A stretch of 5,859 nt of DNA, taken from contig CABMDX010000212.1 in NCBI GenBank assembly GCA_902385025.1, positions 1 to 5,859 on the forward strand, written 5' to 3'. Made by a program: the position numbers and the translations under genes. Below the pieces are notes generated by a model. That model searched no databases. It was not told the DNA's origin and was given only the letters and a program-made list of their open reading frames with translations. Shown here piece by piece: positions 1 through 5,859 of the stretch. Source of the stretch: an uncultured archaeon. GTDB taxonomy: Archaea > Halobacteriota > Methanosarcinia > Methanotrichales > Methanotrichaceae. Each line of letters begins with the position of its first letter. Within the stretch, counting starts at the first letter, position 1.

Positions 1-281
1 AGACACGAAAAATCTCGCGTCTCCATCACGTTCTATATCGCAACTTGGAACTCAACCCATCATGATTCAGGGTCGTAGCCTTTGTGTTGCGACGCCTCAT
101 CGGCCCATTAAGGTTGTCAGCCCGAGTATTTAACCTTTTCCCCACCCCTCATTTCTGAGGAGACAAGAAAACTCGATCTGATCTCTTTGGAACCGAAGCC
201 TGCTTAGGCCCTATAATCACTATCTACAGGACCCATCGTCCCACCCTTCCAGGCGGGCCGAACCCATCCAATAACTCCGTG
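1..281. other. Intergenic region, no supported gene
   Basis: No complete coding region is supported here. The three plus-strand frames entering from the left edge stop at 63-65, 76-78 and 131-133, and none of the peptides resembles a known protein end. On the minus strand only about nine codons could reach the edge from an ATG at 24-26, too few to call a gene. The stretch holds a short hairpin (147-151 pairing with 156-160), a small inverted repeat GCCT/AGGC (198-201 and 206-209), a pyrimidine-rich run around 134-150 and three copies of an ACCCATC motif (near 56, 231 and 262). I see no tRNA cloverleaf signature and no riboswitch class I recognise. Confidence 0.55.
126..139 (+). promoter_or_regulatory. 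Distal TATA-like element
   Basis: The sequence GTATTTAACCTTTT resembles an archaeal TATA box followed by a T-tract. It is nearly identical to the element at 282-295 (GTATATAACCTTTT), differing at one base. If active it would start transcription near 153-158 and give a leader of about 270 bases for the aconitase gene, or make a small RNA. This call rests on motif resemblance only. Confidence 0.3.
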
Positions 282-296
282 GTATATAACCTTTTT
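282..296 (+). promoter_or_regulatory. Candidate promoter (TATA box) of aconitase gene
   Basis: GTATATAACCTTTTT contains TATATAA, close to the archaeal TBP-binding consensus. Archaeal transcription usually starts about 25-27 bases downstream of the box centre, here around 310-313. That would give a leader of about 115 bases containing the small ORF at 335-376 and the ribosome binding site at 416-421. A second AT-rich box (TTTTAATATC, 371-380) could instead start transcription near 400, with a leader of about 27 bases and without the small ORF. Which one is used cannot be decided from sequence. Confidence 0.45.
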
Positions 297-334
297 GCTC
301 TTAATGGACAGGGCAGAGAAAAGGAGCAGAGGCG

Positions 335-376
335 ATGAAGATGGACCAAGCTACGAGAAGCATCGTTGAGTTTTAA
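335..376 (+). CDS. Possible 13-residue leader ORF before aconitase
   Basis: An ATG at 335 opens a 13-codon frame (MKMDQATRSIVEF) ending in TAA at 374-376. It is preceded by AAGGAG at 321-326, a good Shine-Dalgarno match placed 8 bases before the ATG, which is what makes this short frame worth listing. It lies downstream of the TATA box at 282-296 and ends 50 bases before the aconitase start, so it could be translated from the same transcript. The peptide shows no run of regulatory codons that would suggest classical attenuation and matches nothing I recognise. It may be a chance match or a regulatory upstream ORF. Confidence 0.25.
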   Translation: MKMDQATRSIVEF

Positions 377-415
377 TATCATCATAGCCGAGAGTTGGAG
401 ATTAAGACGTCTACT

Positions 416-421
416 GGAGGT
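416..421 (+). promoter_or_regulatory. Strong ribosome binding site of aconitase gene
   Basis: GGAGGT lies 5 bases before the ATG at 427 and matches the archaeal anti-Shine-Dalgarno sequence well. It supports 427 as the start. An 8-bp perfect palindrome, AGACGTCT (405-412), sits just upstream and could be part of an operator or a local structure, although it may be accidental. Confidence 0.75.
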
Positions 422-426
422 TATTT

Positions 427-2373
427 ATGGGTTACACCTTAACTGAGAAAATCCTGAGGGAGCATCTCGCGGATGGCACATATGATCCTGGAAAGGAGAT
501 CGGCATAAAAATAGATCAGACCCTCACGCAGGACGCGACCGGCACCATGGCTTATCTCCAGTTCGAGTCCATGGGGCTCTCAGATATCTCTACCGAGCTT
601 TCAGTCAGCTATGTTGATCACAATACCATTCAGGTCGGCTTCGAAAATGCGGACGACCATGCCTACCTTGAGTCAATCGCGAAGAGATATGGCATCCACT
701 TCTCCCGCCCAGGAAACGGAATTTGCCACCAGGTTCATCTGGAGAGATTCGCGAGACCAGGCAAAACCCTTCTCGGCTCAGATAGCCATACCCCCACAGC
801 CGGGGGCGTTGGCTGCATAGCCATGGGCGCAGGCGGCCTTGACGTGGCCGTAGCCATGGGTGGCGGGGCTTATTATTTGACCGCACCTCGTGTGATCAAC
901 GTCCATCTCACAGGCACCCTGCGCCCCTGGGTAAGCGCCAAAGACGTGGCCCTGAAGGTTCTCTCGCACCTCACGACAAAGGGAAACGTGGGCTGCGTTT
1001 GCGAATATACCGGACCGGGAATAGGTAACCTTACAGTCCCAGAGAGAGCCACTATAACCAACATGGGCGCTGAGACCGGCGTTACGACATCAATCTTTCC
1101 GAGCGACGGCCAAACCAGAAAATTTCTGGAAGCCCAGAGCAGGGGCTCTCAATGGATCCCCCTGGCTGCAGATAGTGACGCAACCTATGATCGAACCCTC
1201 GAGATAGACCTCTCGGAAGTCGAGCCTCTGGCGGCCGCCCCCCACAGCCCGGGCAACATTGTAAAGGTTAAGGATCTTAACCTGGCCATAGATCAGGTAA
1301 TGATAGGGTCCTGCACCAACTCCTCATATGTCGATCTCATGACCGTGGCTGCAATGGTAAAAGGAAAGCATCTCCCGGCGGGCGTATCTCTCGGCATCGC
1401 GCCAGGCTCAAGGCAGGTTCTGATGGCAATAGCCGAAAATGGAGCTTTGAGCGATCTCCTCTCCTTTGGTGCCAGGATTCTGGAGGCCTCCTGCGGCTTT
1501 TGCATCGGAAACAGCATGTCTCCTTGCACCGATTCAGTGTCGGTACGCACCAGCAACCGCAATTTCAAAGGCAGATCCGGCACCCCAAGTGCCAACGTCT
1601 ACCTTACAAGCCCTGTTGTGGGAGCTGCGGCCGCCATTACCGGCAAGCTGAAGGATCCAAGAGACCTGGATATACCGTTTCCCCAAATTGAGATGCCCGA
1701 GCATTTTGAGATCGACGACAGCATGATCATACCACCGCTTCCGAAAGCAGAACGGGCAAATATCAAAATCTGCCGCGGCCCGAACATTGGAGAGCCTCCT
1801 GTCAACGGCCCAATGCCAGAGGAGATACGGGGACAGATAGCCATCAAAGTTGGAGATCTGGTGACCACGGATCATATCATGCCCGCCGGGGCACGCCTCA
1901 AGTACAGATCCAATGTTCCCAAATACTCAGAATTCGTTTTCGAGCCGCTAGATAAGGATTTTAGCAGGCGAGCTTCAGCTCTGCAGCAGAGCGGCAAACA
2001 CAACATAATTGTGGCTGGATATAGCTATGGTCAGGGCTCTTCCCGGGAGCATGCAGCACTCTGCCCCATGTACCTGGGCGTGAAAGCTGTAATCGCCAAA
2101 TCCATAGAGAGGATTCATGCCGCCAATCTGGTGAACTTCGGAATTGTGCCCTTCAGCTTTGCCCGTGAATCCGACTACGACTTATTGCCCGATAATGCGG
2201 AAATTCGATTGCCAGGCATCAGAAAGGCATTGCAGCAAGGCGATGAGGAAATTGTAGCCTATGCTGATGGCTCTGGCATAAGCTTGAAGATGCTCCTCTC
2301 CAGTCGTCAGCGAGAAATTCTCCTTGCCGGTGGACTGCTGCCCTACACTGTGGAGAGAAGAAAAGTAAGGTAG
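427..2373 (+). CDS. acn: Aconitate hydratase, single-chain (Aquifex-type) aconitase
   Basis: This 648-residue cytoplasmic enzyme is predicted to interconvert citrate and isocitrate via cis-aconitate, using a [4Fe-4S] cluster. In acetate-using methanogens it would serve the oxidative half-cycle toward 2-oxoglutarate and glutamate. The N-terminal part carries the substrate-binding DSHTPTAGG motif (Asp119-Ser120-His121). The cluster ligands are Cys296 in GSCTNS and Cys356 and Cys359 in CGFCIG. The swivel domain occupies roughly residues 470-640, with TTDHIMPAG (Asp482-His483) and the active-site loop GQGSSREHAAL (Ser538, Ser539, Arg540). All key residues are present. The length of about 650 and the fused swivel domain fit the putative Aquifex-type aconitase family (TIGR01342) rather than the roughly 900-residue AcnA. 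They also argue against two-subunit isopropylmalate isomerase or homoaconitase, the main alternatives. The start is supported by GGAGGT five bases upstream. The gene appears monocistronic and ends at a terminator. Confidence 0.93.
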   Translation: MGYTLTEKILREHLADGTYDPGKEIGIKIDQTLTQDATGTMAYLQFESMGLSDISTELSVSYVDHNTIQVGFENADDHAYLESIAKRYGIHFSRPGNGICHQVHLERFARPGKTLLGSDSHTPTAGGVGCIAMGAGGLDVAVAMGGGAYYLTAPRVINVHLTGTLRPWVSAKDVALKVLSHLTTKGNVGCVCEYTGPGIGNLTVPERATITNMGAETGVTTSIFPSDGQTRKFLEAQSRGSQWIPLAADSDATYDRTLEIDLSEVEPLAAAPHSPGNIVKVKDLNLAIDQVMIGSCTNSSYVDLMTVAAMVKGKHLPAGVSLGIAPGSRQVLMAIAENGALSDLLSFGARILEASCGFCIGNSMSPCTDSVSVRTSNRNFKGRSGTPSANVYLTSPVVGAAAAITGKLKDPRDLDIPFPQIEMPEHFEIDDSMIIPPLPKAERANIKICRGPNIGEPPVNGPMPEEIRGQIAIKVGDLVTTDHIMPAGARLKYRSNVPKYSEFVFEPLDKDFSRRASALQQSGKHNIIVAGYSYGQGSSREHAALCPMYLGVKAVIAKSIERIHAANLVNFGIVPFSFARESDYDLLPDNAEIRLPGIRKALQQGDEEIVAYADGSGISLKMLLSSRQREILLAGGLLPYTVERRKVR

Positions 2374-2374
2374 A

Positions 2375-2402
2375 TCTGCCCAGGCATCGGGCAGAGCTTT
2401 TT
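2375..2402 (+). terminator. Intrinsic-type terminator after aconitase gene
   Basis: A 7-bp perfect stem (TCTGCCC at 2375-2381, GGGCAGA at 2389-2395) with a 7-base loop is followed by GC and five T residues (2398-2402). It starts two bases after the aconitase stop codon. Archaeal termination relies mainly on the T-run, so the hairpin may be accessory or stabilise the 3' end. On the minus strand the hairpin is not followed by a long T-run, so it is a weaker terminator candidate for the converging gene. Confidence 0.7.
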
Positions 2403-2425
2403 AACCCTGTGTCATAAATTCGAGA

Positions 2426-2917
2426 TTATAGGCTGAAGAAAACTGCAATGTTCTGGGTGAGGATCTTTCCCTTGGAAGCGTCACTTGGCATTCCACTTGA
2501 ACCATAGGCAATTAAGCTCCCATTTGTCTGTGGGAAGTTCCAGATCTGATTAATGCCGAATCTGCTGTTCACGTCTCTTGTCAAGAACTGGCTGTTTTTC
2601 TCAGTAGAGCCAACAGACGAGCCGGCTACATTGGAGGTGAAGCTTGTGGTTGAAAATCTCAACGGCGCATCGAACTTCAGGGGGAAGGCGTTCATCCAGA
2701 CATCCATATTTGTGGTCTTGTCCTTCAGGCTTGAGTTCTGCGAGCCGGTGATATATGATCCCCAATACTGCTGCACATTTGGTTCAAAGGTCGATGAGGT
2801 TGGCGAATGGTAGAACGCCAACTGAGCTGAGCTGTAGCCCTCACCAATGCCAATTGTCTGAGCACCAGCTACGCCCAAGAGGCAGGTCAGCGCTATTAAT
2901 GCCACTATCGTTTTCAT
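2426..2917 (-). CDS. Small secreted protein of unknown function
   Basis: I do not recognise this 163-residue protein. It begins with a clear Sec signal peptide: Lys2, a hydrophobic core over residues 4-17 and a likely signal peptidase cut after AGA (Ala19), leaving a mature chain of about 144 residues starting at Gln20. The only cysteine (Cys12) is inside the signal peptide and not in a lipobox, so a lipoprotein is unlikely. The mature part has no membrane segment. It is rich in Ser, Thr, Asn, Phe and Tyr, with at least two N-glycosylation sequons (NSS, NGS), which suggests an extracytoplasmic beta-rich domain. The gene converges on the aconitase gene with a 52-base gap and diverges from tgtA. 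The ATG lies about 28 bases from a TATA-like box, so the message may be nearly leaderless; only a weak GGGATG precedes the start. The coding call rests on the signal peptide, the full-length frame and the gene spacing. Confidence 0.75.
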   Translation of the reverse strand: MKTIVALIALTCLLGVAGAQTIGIGEGYSSAQLAFYHSPTSSTFEPNVQQYWGSYITGSQNSSLKDKTTNMDVWMNAFPLKFDAPLRFSTTSFTSNVAGSSVGSTEKNSQFLTRDVNSRFGINQIWNFPQTNGSLIAYGSSGMPSDASKGKILTQNIAVFFSL

Positions 2918-2930
2918 ATTAATACATCCC

Positions 2931-2949
2931 TTTATATTAGCTTTATATC
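2931..2949. promoter_or_regulatory. Divergent promoter region with doubled TTTATAT boxes
   Basis: The intergenic region between the small secreted protein gene and tgtA holds TTTATAT twice (2931-2937 and 2942-2948), spaced 11 bases apart. TTTATAT resembles a TATA box on the plus strand, and its complement ATATAAA resembles one on the minus strand. Read on the minus strand, the 2941-2949 copy predicts a start at about 2918-2920, next to the ATG at 2917. Read on the plus strand, it predicts a start near 2971 and a leader of about 34 bases for tgtA. A further TATTTAT at 2974-2980 could give a nearly leaderless tgtA message. Confidence 0.45.
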
Positions 2950-2988
2950 TTCAGCTCCAAATCAGTCCCAACCTATTTATTCCTTATT

Positions 2989-2997
2989 GGTGAAGGT
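2989..2997 (+). promoter_or_regulatory. Ribosome binding site deciding the tgtA start
   Basis: GGTGAAGGT contains two Shine-Dalgarno-like pieces: GGTGA, ending 11 bases before the ATG at 3005, and AAGGT, ending 7 bases before it. The upstream in-frame TTG (2987) and GTG (2990) overlap this site and have no Shine-Dalgarno of their own. The homologous N-terminus (MPDRFEILHKD) also begins at 3005, so that is the preferred start. Confidence 0.6.
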
Positions 2998-3004
2998 AAG
3001 AGCC

Positions 3005-4441
3005 ATGCCGGACCGCTTCGAGATATTGCACAAAGATCTGGCCGGAAGGATCGGCCGGCTTTCCACTCCGCACGGCACCATCGAGACCCCCGAGCTCATG
3101 CCAGTAGTCAATCCCCATCTCCAGCTCATACCGGCAGGAGAGCTGGCAGAAATGGGCGCCAATATGATTATCACCAACAGCTACATCATTCATCAGGACC
3201 CGGCATTGAGGAATGAGGCTCTGGAGAAAGGACTGCATGACCTCCTGGGATTTCAAGGGCCTATAATGACCGATTCGGGTGCCTTTCAGCTATCAGTCTA
3301 TGGAGACATCGAGGTCCAGCCGCTGCAGATCCTTGATTTTCAATTCAGAATCAATTCGGACATAGCCGTTCCTCTGGATATTCCAACACCTCCTGATGTC
3401 AGCAGAGAGAGAGCGGAGTCCGAGCTGCTCGTAACAGAAGGGCGACTGGAAGAGGCGACAGATCAAAATAGACCCAATCTACTCGCCGGCCCTATTCAGG
3501 GCTCAACCTATCCCGATCTCCGGGAAAGAGCAGCCAGGCACCTCAAAGACTTGAACTTCGATGTATTTCCTATAGGCGGCGTAGTACCGCTCATGGAATC
3601 CTACAGGTTCGAGACCCTGGTGGATGTGGTCGTATCTGCAAAGAAGGGGCTCGGGTCCGGCGCGCCCGTTCATCTTTTTGGCGCCGGACATCCCATGCTC
3701 TTCGCTCTTGCCGCAGCAATGGGCTGTGATCTCTTTGACTCTGCGGCGTACGCTCTTTATGCCCGGCAGGGCAGATATCTGACGGTACATGGAACAAGGA
3801 AGCTCGAGGAGATGAATTATCTTCCCTGCTCCTGCCCGGTCTGCCTGAAGCATTCTCCACAAGAGCTGATGAAAAGCCCTGATAAAACGAAGCTTCTGGC
3901 CAGACATAACCTCCATGTTTCGCTTCAGGAGATTCGACTGGTTAGACAGAGCATTCGCGACGGCACGCTCTGGAATCTTCTGGAATGCAGATGCCGCTCT
4001 CACCCTCGAATGCTCGATGGCCTGATAAGACTGAAATGCGAAAGCAGATGGTTGGAAGGACTGGACACCTCCAGCAAATCAACTCTATTTTACCTGAGCC
4101 CAGAGTCTGCTGCAAGGCCAGAGGTAATGCGCTATTCTCGGCGAGTAGATCGCATATCGCTACAGGGCAATGTACTGATAACCGATGAGACCAATACCGA
4201 TTCGACTGACTTTGATCATGTGCTGTACTTCAAGCCACCCTTTGGAGCATACCCTGCCGAGCTCTCTGAGACCTACCCCTTCAATGCCGAGGTTCCTCTG
4301 GAACCGGATGATGATGCCCAGGTAGCGGCAGTAGAAGCGACAAGACATCTTATGGAGGCAAATCCAGGGGTTCACTTCGCCATCAGACTGAAGAAGAGCC
4401 GATGGACGGAACTGGTAAACGCTGAATGCAATATGAGATAA
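3005..4441 (+). CDS. tgtA: Archaeal tRNA-guanine transglycosylase (split-type, preQ0 inserting)
   Basis: This 478-residue enzyme exchanges guanine-15 in the tRNA D-loop for 7-cyano-7-deazaguanine (preQ0), the precursor of archaeosine, which stabilises archaeal tRNA. The start MPDRFEILHKDLAGRIGRL is typical of arcTGT. The TIM-barrel catalytic domain spans about residues 1-340. It includes catalytic Asp90 in TDSGAFQLSVYGD, the base-binding GGVVPLM loop (from Gly191), and nucleophile Asp245 in DLFDSAAYALYA. The zinc site has Cys275, Cys277 and Cys280, with His301 (or His304) as the likely fourth ligand. Residues from about 345 to the end fit the C1 region. The C2 and PUA domains of the roughly 580-residue Pyrococcus-type enzyme are absent. 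That fits the split arcTGT of some euryarchaea, in which a separate protein (ArcS/TgtA2) carries them. The gene diverges from a small secreted protein gene and is followed after 34 bases by a co-directional secreted protein gene. Confidence 0.95.
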   Translation: MPDRFEILHKDLAGRIGRLSTPHGTIETPELMPVVNPHLQLIPAGELAEMGANMIITNSYIIHQDPALRNEALEKGLHDLLGFQGPIMTDSGAFQLSVYGDIEVQPLQILDFQFRINSDIAVPLDIPTPPDVSRERAESELLVTEGRLEEATDQNRPNLLAGPIQGSTYPDLRERAARHLKDLNFDVFPIGGVVPLMESYRFETLVDVVVSAKKGLGSGAPVHLFGAGHPMLFALAAAMGCDLFDSAAYALYARQGRYLTVHGTRKLEEMNYLPCSCPVCLKHSPQELMKSPDKTKLLARHNLHVSLQEIRLVRQSIRDGTLWNLLECRCRSHPRMLDGLIRLKCESRWLEGLDTSSKSTLFYLSPESAARPEVMRYSRRVDRISLQGNVLITDETNTDSTDFDHVLYFKPPFGAYPAELSETYPFNAEVPLEPDDDAQVAAVEATRHLMEANPGVHFAIRLKKSRWTELVNAECNMR

Positions 4442-4475
4442 TCAAAGAGAGAATTTAACAATATCGGCGGTAGAA

Positions 4476-5859
4476 ATGATGAGATCATATTCTTTTGCGC
4501 TGGCGGCCCTTTTGTGCTTCAGTGCGGTCTTGGTCAGCACATCTGCAGCACAGAACAATAGCAGCGAATCGTCATTGGCTGGGTTAAAAGACTGTGGTTT
4601 CAGGCCCAATGCCAACGGATTTAGCTTTCCCAACTATGGTGAGAATGCTTCAAACATCTCGATTGTGGACCTGACTCCAGCAGAGATGCAGCGCATGTTC
4701 GGAGACAGTGTATGCGCCAGCCTCGCGGGAGGGAAATGCACTCTCACGCATCCAGCCAGGAGATGGATGAACCAGGCAATTGAGGCCATGAAGTCTGGAC
4801 ACTGTGAAGGCATGGCTGTGCTTAGTGATCTCATGTATTTTGGACTTATTCGCCCTGACAACTTCGGCGCCAACAAGACAGCAAACTTGACCCTTAACAG
4901 CGAGCTGCTTCAAAGAGAGATCGGCTACTGGTGGGTCACCCAGGTTACCAATCCAGGAGGGGCCAATCGGATATCGGAGTCTCCAAATGCAATTCTGGAT
5001 ACGCTTGCCACTGCATTCAATGATAGCAAAAAATCCAATGAGTGGTGGGTCATGGGCCTGTATAATCCAGATGGCAGCGGAGGACATGCTATAACGCCCT
5101 TTGCCCTGGAGAATTATGCTAATGGGACTACCAGAATTATGGTCTATGACAACAACTGGCCAGGAAGTGTCCGGGCTGTGGAGGTCAACCGCTCTGCCAA
5201 CACCTGGAGCTATCAGGCATCGATCAATCCTGATGAGGCATCAACCCTGTATGCCGGAAATGCCAGCACCAAGAGCCTGGAGATTGTATCGGTCTCATCA
5301 AGATTAGGACAGCAGCAATGCGATTTTTGCACCGAAAGCAAAGATGCGACAGCTAAAGGCGAAAAAGGCGCATTAACTCGGGATCAGCACATCCAGGTCT
5401 GGCAAAAAGGCAAGGCAAGAATCCTGATCACGGACGAGAATGGCAGGAGAATAGGCTTCCTCCCGTCAGGAGAATTCATAAATGAGATTCCTGAGGCAGA
5501 GGCACGAAATTTGAAATTCGAGATGGGAGGAAAGCATCCACCAGTGTTCTTTGTGCCGCTAAAAGCCGGCAGCACGCCCAAGATCAATGTGACGGTAAGA
5601 AGCGATATCGAGAGCCGGGATAACAGGGCAGAAACAGCGATCATCGCCCCCGGCCTTTCAGTAGACCTCTCGACTCCCAATCTGAAAAAAGGGGAGCAGC
5701 AGGGCATAGATATCACTCCATCAGCAGACAGGTACATATTGAGCTTTTCAACCAGCCAGGGAGAGTCCCCAGTCATATCGATAGGCACCGATCTTCAGGA
5801 GATCATGGTAACAGGTCTCAATATGGACCCGCAAGGTCTTGTCAATATCGATATGAGCC
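4476..5859 (+). CDS. Secreted papain-like cysteine peptidase-like protein, partial (runs off window)
   Basis: The frame is open from the ATG at 4476 to the window end, giving 461 residues with no stop. An alternative ATG at 4479 is 7 bases from a GGCGGT that may act as ribosome binding site. A Sec signal peptide covers residues 1-25 (core about 7-20, likely cut after Ala25). Residues about 40-230 form a domain with Cys110 in GHCEGMAVLS, His204 in GGHAITPF and Asp225 in VYDNNWPG. The order and surroundings of Cys, His and Asp/Asn are those of papain-fold cysteine peptidases or related amidases and transglutaminases. Conserved-looking patches include FGDSVCA (75-81) and YWWVTQ (151-156). A linker with a CDFC pair (Cys282, Cys285) leads to a likely beta-rich region without recognisable family (about 296-461). 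I count eleven N-X-S/T sequons, consistent with export. The gene lies 34 bases after tgtA with no terminator between them, so the two may be co-transcribed. Catalysis is inferred, and the C-terminal end, including any anchor, is outside the window. Confidence 0.85.
   Translation, partial: MMRSYSFALAALLCFSAVLVSTSAAQNNSSESSLAGLKDCGFRPNANGFSFPNYGENASNISIVDLTPAEMQRMFGDSVCASLAGGKCTLTHPARRWMNQAIEAMKSGHCEGMAVLSDLMYFGLIRPDNFGANKTANLTLNSELLQREIGYWWVTQVTNPGGANRISESPNAILDTLATAFNDSKKSNEWWVMGLYNPDGSGGHAITPFALENYANGTTRIMVYDNNWPGSVRAVEVNRSANTWSYQASINPDEASTLYAGNASTKSLEIVSVSSRLGQQQCDFCTESKDATAKGEKGALTRDQHIQVWQKGKARILITDENGRRIGFLPSGEFINEIPEAEARNLKFEMGGKHPPVFFVPLKAGSTPKINVTVRSDIESRDNRAETAIIAPGLSVDLSTPNLKKGEQQGIDITPSADRYILSFSTSQGESPVISIGTDLQEIMVTGLNMDPQGLVNIDMS

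Noticed and set aside
1..29. Possible divergent minus-strand gene starting at an ATG (24-26) or GTG (27-29)
   Set aside because: Only about nine codons are visible, there is no Shine-Dalgarno, and the nearest TATA-like sequence is too close to the ATG.
2..133. Plus-strand frame open from the left edge for 43 codons
   Set aside because: The translated peptide shows no recognisable family or domain end, and the stretch is followed by promoter-like sequence. Too short and too anonymous to call the 3' end of a gene.
147..160. Small hairpin CCTCA/TGAGG as an RNA element or riboswitch
   Set aside because: A 5-bp stem with a 4-base loop is common by chance, and the surrounding sequence shows no wider conserved fold that I can recognise.
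56..268. Three ACCCATC copies as a repeat array or CRISPR-like structure
   Set aside because: The copies are only about 7 bases long, unevenly spaced (about 175 and 31 bases) and without matching flanks, so neither a CRISPR nor a tandem repeat.
1293..1875. Minus-strand ORFs of 89-113 codons inside the aconitase gene
   Set aside because: They lie opposite strongly conserved aconitase motifs, and their translations look like antisense shadows with no ribosome binding site or family resemblance.
3503..4003. Minus-strand ORF of 166 codons inside tgtA
   Set aside because: It is antisense to the catalytic and zinc-binding region of tgtA, has an atypical composition and resembles no family.
4650..5087. 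Minus-strand ORF of 145 codons opposite the exported peptidase-like gene
   Set aside because: The plus-strand frame has a signal peptide and catalytic-type motifs and stays open through the region. The antisense frame has no such features.
5384..5788. Minus-strand ORF of 134 codons near the right edge
   Set aside because: It overlaps the continuing plus-strand exported protein and shows no supporting start signal or family pattern.

Overview
The window looks like a chromosomal segment of a methanogenic euryarchaeon, most probably Methanothrix (Methanosaeta) or a close relative. The strongest evidence is a clear archaeal-type tRNA-guanine transglycosylase, an enzyme of archaeosine synthesis. 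Archaeal TATA-like boxes, Shine-Dalgarno sites of the GGAGG/GGTGA kind, moderate GC content, frequent AGA/AGG/ATA codons and two secreted proteins with many N-glycosylation sequons agree with this. The genus assignment is inference; the archaeal assignment is well supported.

Layout. Bases 1-426 hold no recognisable complete gene. They carry two similar TATA-like elements, a possible 13-codon leader ORF with its own Shine-Dalgarno, and a strong ribosome binding site for the next gene. Bases 427-2373 encode a single-chain aconitase of the putative Aquifex type, followed at once by a hairpin/T-run terminator. Converging on it from the minus strand (2426-2917) is a small secreted protein of unknown function. 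A short AT-rich divergent promoter region (about 2918-3004) separates that gene from tgtA (3005-4441, plus strand). tgtA encodes a short arcTGT with the catalytic domain and C1 region but no C2/PUA part, as expected of a split archaeal TGT. Thirty-four bases after tgtA, on the same strand, a secreted protein gene begins at 4476 and runs off the window end. It has a Cys-His-Asp arrangement that suggests a papain-fold cysteine peptidase.

Function. Aconitase would supply the oxidative citrate to 2-oxoglutarate branch used for glutamate synthesis. TgtA inserts preQ0 at position 15 of tRNA, the first step on tRNA toward archaeosine. The two secreted proteins have no evident link to either pathway. 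No mobile element, CRISPR array, rRNA or tRNA was found. The item most worth following up is the secreted Cys-His-Asp protein next to tgtA; the leader ORF and repeated promoter-like elements before the aconitase come next.
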